Source: Amia ocellicauda
Taxonomy: Eukaryota > Chordata > Actinopteri > Amiiformes > Amiidae
Assembly: GCF_036373705.1 (NCBI RefSeq)
Contig: NC_089857.1
Location: 30,052,284 to 30,116,283 of the forward strand
Direction of reading: 5' to 3'
Length of the DNA: 64,000 nt
Below, one piece after another: positions 21,038 to 33,670 of the stretch; position 1 is the stretch's first letter; every line of letters begins with the position of its first letter. The notes under the pieces were generated by a model. That model was not told the DNA's origin. It made no database searches and saw only the letters and a list, made by a program, of their open reading frames with translations. Both the position numbers and the translations under genes were made by a program.

Positions 21038-24000
21038 TCAGTGTGGGGAAGTTACTGGGGCCTGAGTAAATCTAAAATGTAAGCAGAGTCAATAACAGCA
21101 TTGATGCTGATGGATTTCACCCTGCTGAACTTCAGTGGAATCAAATCTTAAATGATTTGCGGCACCAAATGAGCTTCTCGCAGATCCTGTTTCTCAGAAC
21201 AATTTCATGGGTGTGGTCACATTCTAGCGGTATTAAATGAAGACAATACCTGCTAGAAAGCAACCTAGGAATGCTCTCGCAGCTCCTCTTGTTTTAGACT
21301 ACTTCACAGTTTTAGACTACTTCACAGTCTAAAAACCTATCACGGTTTATGCCAACATGTAAATAAATCACTTTGTTCTTATTTCAAATAATTGAGAAGT
21401 GTTGCATAGGCATATCCACATACCTCTGTGGCTCCTTGTGTGTACATTGAGAATGTAGAATGCTTATAGTAATCGCAGTAAAGGTGTACCAAAATGTATC
21501 ATTGGTGCACAGAGAAATACTGTTGATACTGCATGACATTTTATATGAATAATGTTTTTGCATCAAAGTGTCAATGTATTAATTTATTATTTTGCTTCTG
21601 TTTGTACTTATTTGTCTGTTCATTTTATGTAGCCTATTTGCTTGCATATTTAACTCATCCATTTATCCTGCACTTGTTTTTCTTCATTGTACTCCTTACT
21701 TTTTTATGATGTCTTTAAAATGCTTTCCTTTTTAAGGTCTTTCAGATATTCCTTCGTGAGACACTGGCAAAGATGGCACATCCCTGTTTCCAGTTCCTGG
21801 TATTTAAGTTGAATACAGTTAGAAGTGGCACTGCATAACTGAGAGCTGCTGCGACTCTTTTGCAACCTATTGCGTTAGTGGCATTGCAAACATTTTTTAT
21901 TTAATCGGGCCCCTAGACTGTGGGTGTCATTCAACCTGTAACTTGTCTGTCACAGGGATCAAATATTATCATTTGTAACCAAATGTAGTAGTTTGTTTTG
22001 GAATATAATGCAAGATCATACAGTCCTCCCACAGTGAAACAGACAGTAAGTGGGGATGTTGTTGTAAAAGGAGTGGTATAGAGAGAGACAACTATACACT
22101 GGTACAAAACAAATTGAGAGACAAACATATTTTTAGGTTACGTTTACCATTTGTAGCAGGAAGAACTATCACAACTGAAAATCAGAGGGATTTAGTGTCA
22201 CACTGAGATGGGAAGTGGGAAAGAGAAAAACATATATTCTAGAAGTGCTGTAGTCTGCCGAAAGTGGTCTTGATTCTTAGAAAAGAGAAAAAAAGTACAC
22301 CTTTTACTTTCAGGGAAATGACTGTTTCTTTTAGCTCTTACTCCTCTCATCTCAAGAAGCTTTGTCTTGTTTCCCTTCACTGCCATAGCAATTTTGTCTC
22401 TTTTAGATGCTGGAGGAGTTCTTTCCACAGACAGTTTAGTCAGTATTCCACCCACTTCTCCTAAGGCAGTGAAATAATCGTGACAGTGCAAGCATCTGAT
22501 AAACCAGAAAAGTCCCAGTTCGTATTTACCACTCAGTTCCAACCTTTATTTAATATTAAGTGAAGAAGAAAACCTGAAAGTTCAGCAGGGCTAGAGGGCA
22601 ATTTGGGGTCTTATGTATTTACAAAATCAGACTGTTCACATCTGAGATAACACTGTTGTATTTGTAAATGTTCAAAAGAGTAATACAAAACACAACAACA
22701 TTTATGTTTTACATATAAATTAATATGTTGTATGATAGTTAAAGCCCTGGCAGGCACCTTCATCTATACTTTGAGCATGTATTTAGTCCACTTAAATCGT
22801 ACAAGCTGTTCCTGGGAATTTGATTAAAATGGCTCTGTGGAACACTTCCCCCTCCCTCTTGGTCATGCATATGTAAATGTAAAGAATTGAAATGAAAAAG
22901 CCCATAGGTTTCTATTCCTACCTTACAGCTTTCTAACAATATTCACAAACACTAGACAACATGCTACCATATTAGGGCTTTGATGGTAGGCATAAGAATA
23001 TATTACAGGCCTTATTTGTAGGCCTGTTTGACTATGAGATGATATCTTGGTAATGAGGACAAGTTAGTCAAAGCCATCCATGTGGAACAAGGCATGAGGA
23101 AACTGCAATGAATAGCAGGAAGGAAGGGCCAATAGCCTGCTTGTATTTATACCTAAGGAGGAAGTTGGCATGAGATGCAGTTTGTCTTCTCTCTGGCACT
23201 TTTGTTTCAAACTCCATATACCCCCTTGGCTATAGTTCCCCTCCCTATCACTTCAGTTAGGATTGAGGGTATAAAACCAAGCATCGTTGGCAACTATGTT
23301 GGCATAGCAATGGTTCAAATACTGCCATTTCTTTACCTTTAATAAAAAGGTACTCCAGTGAAAATTAGTTAGAGGATGTCCTTCCACTGTTGTACAGGAA
23401 ACAAAATGATAAGTCAGGCAGGAAACTCTCTAAGGGCTCTCTGATACCTAATTCTGGGTATTCTTCATTTCTCTGCAAAGCTGTGACACCTGTGGTTTAT
23501 TGTTTTTTTTTTCTGCAGGATCAGGTAGTTCCAGTTGCATGCAATCTGACTGGTGTGCTTGCTGGGCTGTAGGCATTCTGGGCTTGCAGTGCAAAAAATA
23601 GCAAATGTCTTTGAAAACATACATGTTGGCGAATACATGCTTTGTCTTACACCTCCTGCAGAAGTGTGGAATCATAGAATTGAATGAACTGGTGATTCTA
23701 AATTGGGTGAAAAGGAGAAGGAATTCTTGGGGATTCTAAAAGACCATGTCTGATTAATAGTGAGCTCAGAATCCATCTGGAAACCATGTCATTTGTTTTG
23801 AATTTGATCAAGGATAATTATTTTGGGATATTGTAATAACATATTGGATTTTTTAATAAGGTGTTCCACTGATTGTTTAAGATTTTTGACCTTTCAGAGG
23901 TCCTTATTATGAAAAAATATGGTTTGCATAATCCTGGGACTCTCTAAAATAGGTCATGTTTCAAACTTTTGTTACTTGACTCAACATTCCTGGATGATAG

Positions 24001-27000
24001 CACATGTGATATTTCATGGGGTTGAACCTCTTTCTTTCTTTTGTTTATTTTTTATTTCTGGAAATATGCTTTTAATTGGAAAGTCCCACAGGAGAAATGT
24101 TGGCAGTCATCCATAATGAATTATATTTGAATGATACAAAAATAAGGGCCAAATGACGGTACAAAACCATTCCACACTCATGCTTGTAGTTCAAAAAATG
24201 ATTGAATATACTTTACAAATCTTTCAGAAGGCAGCATGTATCTGAATCCAAATAGACACGGTATATTTACAGGTTTTTGATGTCAATGCAAGTGATTGTG
24301 ATTCACTCAGACCCTGGACAGCTCCAGAGGTTGGACTTCCAGGCTAACCTATTCCTGCTCAGTTTCATCCCTCCTTCTCCAATAAACCACTCAGAACACA
24401 TTTGCAACATATATGCAAAACAAGGCATTTAAACACAGCACTTTGCCAAAGGCAGATTCACTCATATTCAAAGCACTCCCCCATACTGTTTATTTTATGG
24501 AAGTTTGGATACTAAAGGAAACATCACAGAATTCATTTCCAATCTGTGTTTATTTTTTCTTAGTTCTTTGGCATCAGCTTACACCTGGAGATTTTATTTT
24601 GTGTCATCTCAAATAAAGTTGTCAGTGCAAATCCCTTCTTAGATACTCTGGATACTGTAAATAAATTCTTAATACCAAACCAATAAACATCTCCCCAAAA
24701 TCATATCAAGCTAGATCAGTAAAACAGCTTTGTTACAAAACATTGTACTTATATTTAATCCTGTTTATCATCTTTTAAACATTTCAAAGAAAACTGAAAA
24801 GATTCCAGCTGACTGAACTGCACTACGATAGGAGAAGTGATACTACCCATACATTGGGACTGCATTTTATTTCATACATACCACATTCCATTAATAAACC
24901 GGACCCTACCATATACTATCAGAAATGTGATTTAGCAATGATTTTTTGTTTGTTTTTTTCACACAAATCTTGTGTGGTATTTCTAAGTATTGCTTATGCA
25001 CACATTCCAGTTTTGTGCTTTAGTGCCTTGCATGAGAGTCTACAATTATTGTGCCTTTGGTAATCTTATCATGTGAACCACTTAATTTAAAAATACCAAT
25101 TAGTGGATTTGTGATTTTTCCTCAGAGATAGGCCCCATGAAGTATAATATGAATTATAAAACATATTTTTATGATCATCAATAGAGAGTTTTTAATCCAC
25201 AGATTTATAACTAGTATGTCAAAAACCATGTTAACAGCTTGTGTTGACAATATAAAAAGCCTGTATTTTTTGTTGTGCTTGACATACATTTGCAATGCTC
25301 TCCTGATCAGAGATCCCTTACACAACACGTGAAACACATTGATTGTCAACAATTTGTTAAAAAAAGCATGAGTAACATTTTCCCATGCACTTGTTTTTCA
25401 ACTACTCCCACTTTCCAAACACACTGCCTATTCATTTTATAATAAATTAAAGAATAGGGCATGTTAGCAGCATATATAGTACAATAATACAGTCAGAAAC
25501 AGCAACTGTGAGTATATGGAGTTAATTGCAATTGGTCCAGTATCACAATGTGTCAAAAGAAAAGTGTAAACAAAATATATAAAAAAACAACAACACTTTT
25601 ATCAATTGTCTTTGGAAATTCTATTGATTGATAGTTGTTATACATCATGTGTTTCCAAAATCAATAACAAGATTGGTGAGAAAAATTATAGTTTTTTTAT
25701 TATTTTGACATTTAAAGGACATATAGAATTTTTTAATTAGGAGCTTACATGAAAGCAGCATGGTACCAACCTTTATGATTTTGTACTAGATCAATGGCAT
25801 TGTTTTGCTCAAGCCCTACCTGTTAAAGGTCAATTTCTAGGTGCACGAAAATGCATGGAGATTAAAGGTCATACTTGAGCCTGAATCAATTTGCCCTGGG
25901 TTGGATGGTCAGAACCTAATTGAACACTGTAGCGAGAAACAGAAAATAGAATCCGGGAGTATTTATAACTGCTGTTTGTGTAAATGGTTTAAGGGACAGA
26001 CAGCATTTAGCATGTGATCTGACAGTGTAAGTTAATATTTGGGATATGGTATTGTTGCAAGCAGTACTGCTATATATGGTGTGTTACTTCCTATAAGTTT
26101 ATTTTCCATTTATATTAGGCCGATAGTCAAAAATGACTGCAGTCAGCTATAGTCCACCTTTTTGTTTTTGTTGGTGGTGCTTACAAAATAACCAAACAAC
26201 AGGAAACAGGAGCAGAAAACGTGCTCACCTCCTGAGGGTTCCTTCTCTTTCTGAGGTGAGTGCTCTCACCTTTCTCTACCTGCTGACTTTACCAGTGATG
26301 ATCATTAAAAACAGGCAACAAGTCTGAACCTTTTAAAGCCAACTGTCTGAAGTGAATGGAGTTTCTCAACTGTTGGATGTCATCCATAGGACACAGAAAT
26401 TAGGTCAGAGAGACACAGCGACAGCGAGCACAAATAATCCAAAGATTAGCCTGTAGATCCATCATGGGACACATCATCATACATAAAACTTAAACGAGAT
26501 CAAAGGATAAGCCAAGCAGGTGATGTGCAACATACTGAGACTTAGATCTAGTGTGGCTGATGAACAGTGTTTAGGTACAGTGTTTAAGAGTTGCACACAG
26601 AGATCGACGCACTGGTTATGGGAGTTGCTGTATTAGTCTATACCTAAGTTATTCAGTACTCTGGGTGCGTTATGTATCTATTACTTAGCATCATTCACTG
26701 CTGAACTGTCACTGCAGTGTGAAGGTAACCTTCCTGTTGCTTAATCAACTGAAACCAAATAGTTTTCTGTCTAGGCCTCTAAGAGGTAGTCACTTAATAT
26801 CCAGTTCCCCCCAATAAATAATTGATCCTAATCTTCAACCATTCCAGTCAATCCTATTTATTTATTTATTTATTTTTAGAACTGTCACTGACGATATCTT
26901 TAATCTCAAAGGTTTCTGCCTACACATCTCATTGTCCCTGTGTTATCTTCATGTATTGACTACTGCTTTTTTACTTTTCTTCAATAACCCTCTTTTTGCC

Positions 27001-29757
27001 TGTCATGAATTTTTGATATTCTTAACTTAAGATCTGCAAAAAAAAAAAGAATGCAAAGAATAGGAGCATTGCATTGGAAAGACCAGCCACAAAATCATGC
27101 AAAATATGTTCTTCCTAGATATTTTAGCCCTCACCTTATATCAGAATATATACATAAATATAAATAATATAAGATTCTAAATTTGAAAAAGCTGTATACC
27201 TTATTTGCTGTAAGCATTGGAAGGGTGCAAATTCTGTTTCCTTAAATGTGCAGTACTGTCTAATTTACATTATATTTCTTCTTGAGAAAAAGTTATTTGT
27301 CATGCCTATGATTCTTAAAACCTATTTCCAGAAATAAGTTGTTCTAATAGTTATAATTTTGATCTAGGCAACAGTTTCAGTACTAGAGAAGACTATTGAA
27401 AGCCTCAAAGCCAACGTGCAGCATGACAAACATCTTGCTACGAGATTGGCATAAGATATCAAAACATTTGCACATAGACCCACACCAAGGCACACACAAA
27501 GAAAACAAGACTCTGATATCATTTTACATTTTCGAAAAGGTGAACTCCCAGAGCTCACATACCCAGCAGTGTCAAAGTGAGTTATGGTTTACCTCTAAAA
27601 CAGCACAAGGCAAAAGCTGGAGTACAATGACCTGTTACGACCTTGTTAAGTAGAATAACACTTAAAGCAAACAAAACCTACCTCCCTGTCCTTGACATAA
27701 TCTAACTGATATTGGTTAGATTCAAACCCTTTGTCTTACTGTGTGAGAAAACTGTTCAAATCAATAGACATCTCTCACATTCTCAAGGGGACAACCCCTT
27801 GTACAAAACTAACTTTAAAAACTTGAATGTTTCATCAGAAACATTTCAGTTTGTCTTTCTAATGTACAACATGAGAAAAGATTAAAATATTTAAAACATG
27901 ATATGGTATGCACTTATCTCACTTGTTTTGAGAATTGTGACTTATTTAATCTCTAGTTTTCAAATAAGGAATGATCTGCTGTGAATCTGTGAATTAATTT
28001 GCACAAACAGATTTCCCTTACACTTCAGCGTCTGAATTCAGAAAAATACAATCAAATGAAGACCATCAAAATAAAGAAGTCCTGTCACATTTATAAATTC
28101 TCATCAACACAAAGAAGAACAGAAAGACCCATTGAGGTGATGATATATCACAACAGAACCAATTCTTGGGTTTACATCATTAGTAATTTTGTACACAGGA
28201 GTTAATCTCAAATTAGATCTAACAGTCTAAAGGTGTATTTTAGATATACAAATGAATAGAGATTGACTATAATATGACAACACAAATGTTTTTTCCCCCT
28301 ATACAGGTGGTTCAGGTTCCTAATATTCAGGTTTTATGGATTTTAAAGCCTTTTAATGCATTTAATTCCTCTTTGGTTTACCAGATTCAATAATTGAGAG
28401 GAAGTTCCTAATCGCCTTATAGTTTTATAAAACCATTTGTTAACATTATGTAATACGAGCAAACACGGTAATACAAGGAAACTTACTAAGGAATATTGTT
28501 CAGTGCTCAAGAATGCCTATAAAGAGTCAATGGAGGTCAATCACATACTATAAAATAGTGCCAAACTTGTAAACTAGGACTTCACTGGCCTGACGCCAAA
28601 GAACTTAGATTTATGACAGATGATTGCGTACACATATGAGTCCTAGTGCAAGTCTTAGTCTCAGAGTTCCTAACAGCTACAATTAGCATTAGGATTTGCA
28701 GTGAATAATTACAGGAGAAATTAATGAACTGCATAATTGTTACTAATAGGCAAATGCAAAAAGTAAATAGCAGTTAAACCATATCTGTACATAATAAAAT
28801 ATGAGGCTGCCCTGGAGGAATACAAGGAGCACTCATTCACTCAGCAATATTGCTACTTCACCAGTACTCCTTGCAGATGTGATAGGGTAAGAGTTAATTA
28901 AAGCCAATAGGCCCTAATTTGGCTTCATATTACTCATAATCTCTCGTGCAGAATAAAGTTAAATGTCATTTCATATCAACAGGACTGGTTAAAATGTGTA
29001 ACAACAACAAATAACTTAAAAAGCAATGCCTGCTACAAACTAGGTATGCTTCAGACTTAGCACCCATTTCGAGGTTCAGTGACACTCTGGAGACACATCT
29101 ATTAACTCCAAATGTCCAGTGTCCAGCTGTTCCAAGACACTGAGCATTCTATTTTTCACAAATCTAGATCTGCAGAGTATTTGTTGAGTAAAATGTATAC
29201 TTTTATATTTAATGTTATTGTTATTGACCCTTGCACCATGAGGGAGAATGTAATTTCTAAAGATTTCCATGTTAACCACTCTTCATCAAAATTCAGTTGT
29301 TAAAATGAAACATAAATCCTCCTCAGAGTGTCTCTGTGATCTTATCAATGGGTTCTTAAGACTTTCCAGAACAGAGATGAATCTGGCTGCTGTGGAATGA
29401 CAAATAAAAAAATAAATAATAATAATAATAAAATGAACCTATTGGGGCATATTTTCTATCTAGAAATGTCAACACTCTTTGCCGTTGCTCATACAGGTCT
29501 TTTTTGTGTGCCTGACTCTTTTTATTTTATTTTATTTAGACATATATCAATTTTACCTTTGCTTTGGATTATCATTAACAATTGTAAACACTGCTAAAAT
29601 TGGCAAGTTAAGCTGATGATAGGGAACTGCAAGACATTTAAATTCTGATCAGTGTTATCTGGCCGAGAGAGAGAAAGAGAGGGACTGAAGGAATAGGGGA
29701 CTTCACACAATTGTTATTATCTACTGTTTTGTTCTGTTCCTGCATATTGAAGACATA
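21038..29757. other. Intergenic, no gene seen
   Basis: 8.7 kb of AT-rich sequence. The longest frame (114 codons, minus strand, 22198-22542) shows no recognisable domain. There is a small duplicated hairpin at about 21292-21347 and a TATT-rich tract at about 26855-26876. No intact transposon was recognised. Confidence 0.35.
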
Positions 29758-30035
29758 CACTCACTGGCCAAGACATTAGACACTGCTCTGTGGGTCACTC
29801 TGAGGTCTGATGACAGCTCGAATGTGCTGCAAAATAAATTCAATGAGGGATTAGAGGGCAATGGATTCCATCTTCCTTCACTTCCAGCAGTCCGTCCATC
29901 TGGGTTGATATAAGTGGGCTAAATTTCCTCACAGCATGTTCAGACACATCCTACAGAGGCTGAATGCAAATTAGATCTGATCAGTGTGTTGGCCAGGAGA
30001 ACCACTGAAGTTTTATGACAAACTATACATTGCCC
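29758..30035 (-). mobile_element. Decayed Tc1-like transposon remnant
   Basis: It starts with CACTCACTGGCCA, resembling a common fish Tc1-type TIR. A stretch at about 29937-30010 (GTTCAGACACATCC, then AGATCTGATCAGTGTG and GGCCAGGAGAAC) aligns by eye with the region encoding [12 protein letters not shown] in reverse orientation. Many substitutions mean it is old. The right boundary is not defined. Confidence 0.45.
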
Positions 30036-30788
30036 CACAATTTAAATTGCGCATGACAAATGTGCTGAATTGATAAACATATCACCCAGTTCATTTTTTG
30101 TGACTCACACATTTAGATGCACTCCAGCCAAGCACATCTCGCAATGAACTCTGGTGACAAAGGAATGCATTCAAGTGTGTAGAGTCCAGTTCTTGGTATG
30201 CAGGCAGTAACTGTGCAATATTTAAGTAGACACATCAAGCTGCTATAGCTTCATAAGAAAAAAGTCCTGAAGAATAATCCCACAATGAGTTTCATAAACC
30301 TGGTTATGTCTCAACAAGCTGTTGCAAACCGCTTAACAAAATCACCATTAGCGCACTTCTGAGATGTTACAGCACCAATTAAAACATCAGTTCTAGCACT
30401 TGTTCAGGACATCCATGTGAAATGCTGCCCAAGAAAGACGGATCGTGGTTAAGCTTCCCCCAATGGCAGATGGCACAACCTGAAGACCTTGATGATTGAG
30501 ATGTGTTCACTGTTTTAGGAATGCCTTTAAGAATCATAGATGTTATTTTGTTGTACATCGTATACCTCAACACATTACAACACCACTTTCCCATTCCATG
30601 CACACATTCTTGAACACACTCAACATGAAGCAATTATTGTTATCACAGGGTCTGCGGGGAGCACTTGGTCCAATACATGAGTCCAGCCCTATCAGAGTAG
30701 CCTGTGTGTGGCAGCTGAACATTCTCCAAACAATTAATTAATCAAGAGCAGTCTGCAAAGTAGATGTGACATATGAAGGCATTAACCT
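30036..30788. other. Intergenic, no gene seen
   Basis: May include further decayed transposon sequence. The short frames here have no known signature. Confidence 0.3.
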
Positions 30789-33520
30789 TTTAGAACATAA
30801 GAACATAAGAAAGTTTACAAAGGAGAGGAGGCCATTCAACCAATTGTGCTCGTTTGGTGTCCATAAATAACTGAGTGATCCAAGGATCCTATCCAGTCTA
30901 TCTTTAAATGTTCCCACATTTTCAGCGTCAACCACATCGCTGGGTAGTTTGTTCCAGATTGTGACAACTCTCAGTGTAAAGAAGTGTCTCCTGTTTTCCA
31001 TTTTTAATGCCTTGAAGCCCAATTTCCATTTGTGTCCCTGGGTCCGTGTGTCCCTCCTGATCTGGAAAAGCTCCTCTGGTTTGATGTGGTTGATGCCTTT
31101 CATGATTTTGAAGACTTGAATCAAGTCCCCACGTAGTCTCCTCTGTTCCAGGGTGAAAAGGTTCAGTTCCTCAGTCTCTCAGTAGGACATTCCCTTCAGA
31201 CCTGGAATAAGTCTGGTTGCTCTCCTCTGAACTGCCTCTAGAGCAGCGAAATCTTTCTTGAAGTGTGGAGCCCAGAACTGTACACAGTATCCAGATGAGC
31301 TCTAACTAGTGCATTGTACAGTCTGAACATTACTGCCCTTGTTCTCAATTCTACACTTTTGACAATATACCCTAACATCCTGTTTGCCTTTTTTATTGCT
31401 TCCCCACATTGTTTGGATGGAGAAAGTGAGGAGTCCACATAGACTCCTAGGTCTTTCTGATGCATTACTTGTTCCAGTTCTATTCCTCCCATAGTGTAAT
31501 TATAGTGGACATTTTTGTTACCTGCATGTAATACCTTGCACTTGTCCACATTGAATTTCATCTGCCAGGTGTCGGCCCACAACTGTCCCTTTGAATAGCC
31601 TGTGCTGCCGAGATTGTATCTGCTGAGCCACCTATTTTAGTATCATCTGCAAATTTGACAAGTTTGCTAACTATCCCCGAGTCCATATCATTAATATAGA
31701 TTAGAAAAAGCAAAGGCCCTAGTACTGATCCCGGTGGAACTCCACTAACAACCTCACTCCAGTTAGAGGCAACTCCTCTAATCGACACCCTCTGTTTCCT
31801 ATACATCAACCAGTTCATAATCCATTGACTTACATTACCCTGAATGCCTACAGCTTCCAATTTGAGGATCAGTGTTTGGTGTGGAGCCTTATCAAAAGCT
31901 TTTTGAAAATCTAAGTATATCATATCATATGCTTTCACATGATCTACAGCTGCAGTTGCATGTTCAAAAAATTCTAATTTAGTAAGACATGATCTGCCTC
32001 GTCTAAACCCATGTTAACTATCTCCAAGAATATGGTTTTCATTAAGATGCTCCTCTGTTTTCTGTCTAATAATTTTTCTAACATTTTACAGGTGATGCAG
32101 GTGAGACTGATTGGTCTGTAATTTCCTGGCTCAGTTTTGTCCCCTTTCTTGTGGATTGGTGACATTTGCTGTCTTCCAGTCACATGGAAGGCACATCCCC
32201 TGTTCTCAGTGTCATTTGGAATATTTGAGTTAGCAGCCTATAAATAATTTCCCTCATTTCTTTAAGTACTGTTGGAAATATCCCATCTGGCCCAGGTGAT
32301 TTTTTTGTTTTTAATTCTTCTAATCCCTTTAGTACCTCCTCCTCATTTATCCTGATCTCTCTTAGGGTTTAACTGGACTGATTGTTAACCTGTGGCACGT
32401 TATCCGTTTTTTCTTTTGTAAAAACCTCTGTTAAATACTTGTTTAGAACATTTGCCACATCTTGTTCGTTTTCAAAAATACTTCAATTTTTGCCCTTTAG
32501 CTGTTTCACTTCCTCCTTTATTGACCTCTTGCTGTTGTAGTATTGAAAAAAGCTCTTTGCATTAGTTTTAGCTCCAAGAGCTGTGTTTCTTTATATTTCC
32601 CTCTTTGCTTTCCTGATCCCTTTCTTAAGATCTCCCTGTTGTATGCGCTATACATTTTCTTTCTCTTGATATTTTTTGCATACTTCTATTAAACCATTTT
32701 GGCCAATGTTTTTAGGTCCTCAATTTGCTATGTTTTGGTACAAATTGGTACAAAGTAGTATATCCAGTGTGCTCTAGTCTAACTCTTCTAAGTGCCGCCT
32801 CATACCTTCAAGGTTTGCTTTTCTAAAAATGTAAACCATGGTTTTAGACTTGGTCCTTGTTTTTTGAAAGTATGCCTCAAAGCTAACCATATTGTGAACA
32901 CAGTTTGCCACTGGTTCTCTAACTAGTGTCCCTCTGACTCTATCTTGGTCATTTGAAAAGATCAAGTCAATGCATGCACTCTCCCTGGTTGGTTCCCTGA
33001 CAAATTGAGTTAGAAAGCAGTCATTTACCATCTCAACCATTTCTATTTCTGCTTCTGTAGTGCCAACTGAGCTTTGTTTGGGAAATTGAAATCCCACATT
33101 ATAACAGCCACATCCTTGCTACATGCAGTCCTGACTACATTATACAATGCAACATCTTTCTGAATATCTGAGTTGGGTGGTCTGTAACACACTCCTACCA
33201 CTAATCCTCTGGATCTTTTGTTCAAAAGCTTAACCTACAAAGATTCTGTTTTGTTACTGGGATCTAATTTGAGTTCTCCTGCCTCAATGTCATTTGTGAC
33301 ATATAATGCTACCCCACCCCCTCTTCGATTTTGCCTGTCTCTCCTAAACTGTGTGTATCCTTTCAACTTGTATTCATCCCCATCGTTTTCTGTAAGTCAT
33401 GTTTCTGTCACTCCTACAACATCGTAGTCACACGCCAGCACTGTGGCTTCTAGGTCTAACATCTTGTTCCTTATACTCCTGGCATTGAGGTACAAACATT
33501 TCAGGACTTTCCTACTAGTA
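30789..33520 (-). pseudogene. CR1 ORF2 (endonuclease/reverse transcriptase), degraded
   Basis: The coding sequence is split among several frames: 33043-33225 and 32774-33097 (endonuclease), 31974-32183 and 31558-31938 (RT), 31238-31582 and 30738-31124 (C-terminal part). Stops and frame changes separate them, for example near 31570 between the FADD block and the MKFNVDKCKVLH block. A conserved endonuclease Gly is replaced in VAVIMWDFNFP, where related elements have GDFN. The copy cannot produce a working protein but gives a good view of the family. Confidence 0.85.
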
Positions 33521-33670
33521 GTTTCCCTTGGTTTTCTTTCCTTGGTGGATCATCTCCGATTGTCAGAGCTCCCTGCCCCCCTGGTCCCTAGTTTAAAAGA
33601 TTCTCAATTACTCTGCACATTCACTCTTTTCCCCCTGATCCGCTGTCCGTTCCCTATATGCTGTAGGCAT
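30789..33670 (-). mobile_element. CR1-type LINE, near full ORF2 length but broken
   Basis: Minus strand, from the 5' side at about 33670 to the 3' end at 30789. In order come an apurinic-like endonuclease region (GGGVALYV near 33320; RGLVVGVCYRPPNSD, VAVIMWDFNFP, SACIDLIFSNDQDRV), then the reverse transcriptase (IHKKGDKTEPGNYRPISLT; MIYLDFQKAFDKAPHQTLI; SGVPPGSVLGPLLFLIYIND; KLVKFADDTKIGG with the catalytic FADD), then the thumb and C-terminal part (FNVDKCKVLHAGNKN, HQKDLGVYVDSSLS, FTLRVVTIWNKLPSDVVDA). This order and these motifs fit the CR1 group. The 3' end carries two tandem copies of a TTATGTTC unit. The 5' boundary is approximate. Confidence 0.9.

Noticed and set aside
22198-22542. 114-codon minus-strand ORF in the desert
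   Set aside because: No recognisable domain, no promoter or splice context. A frame this long is expected by chance in a window of this size.
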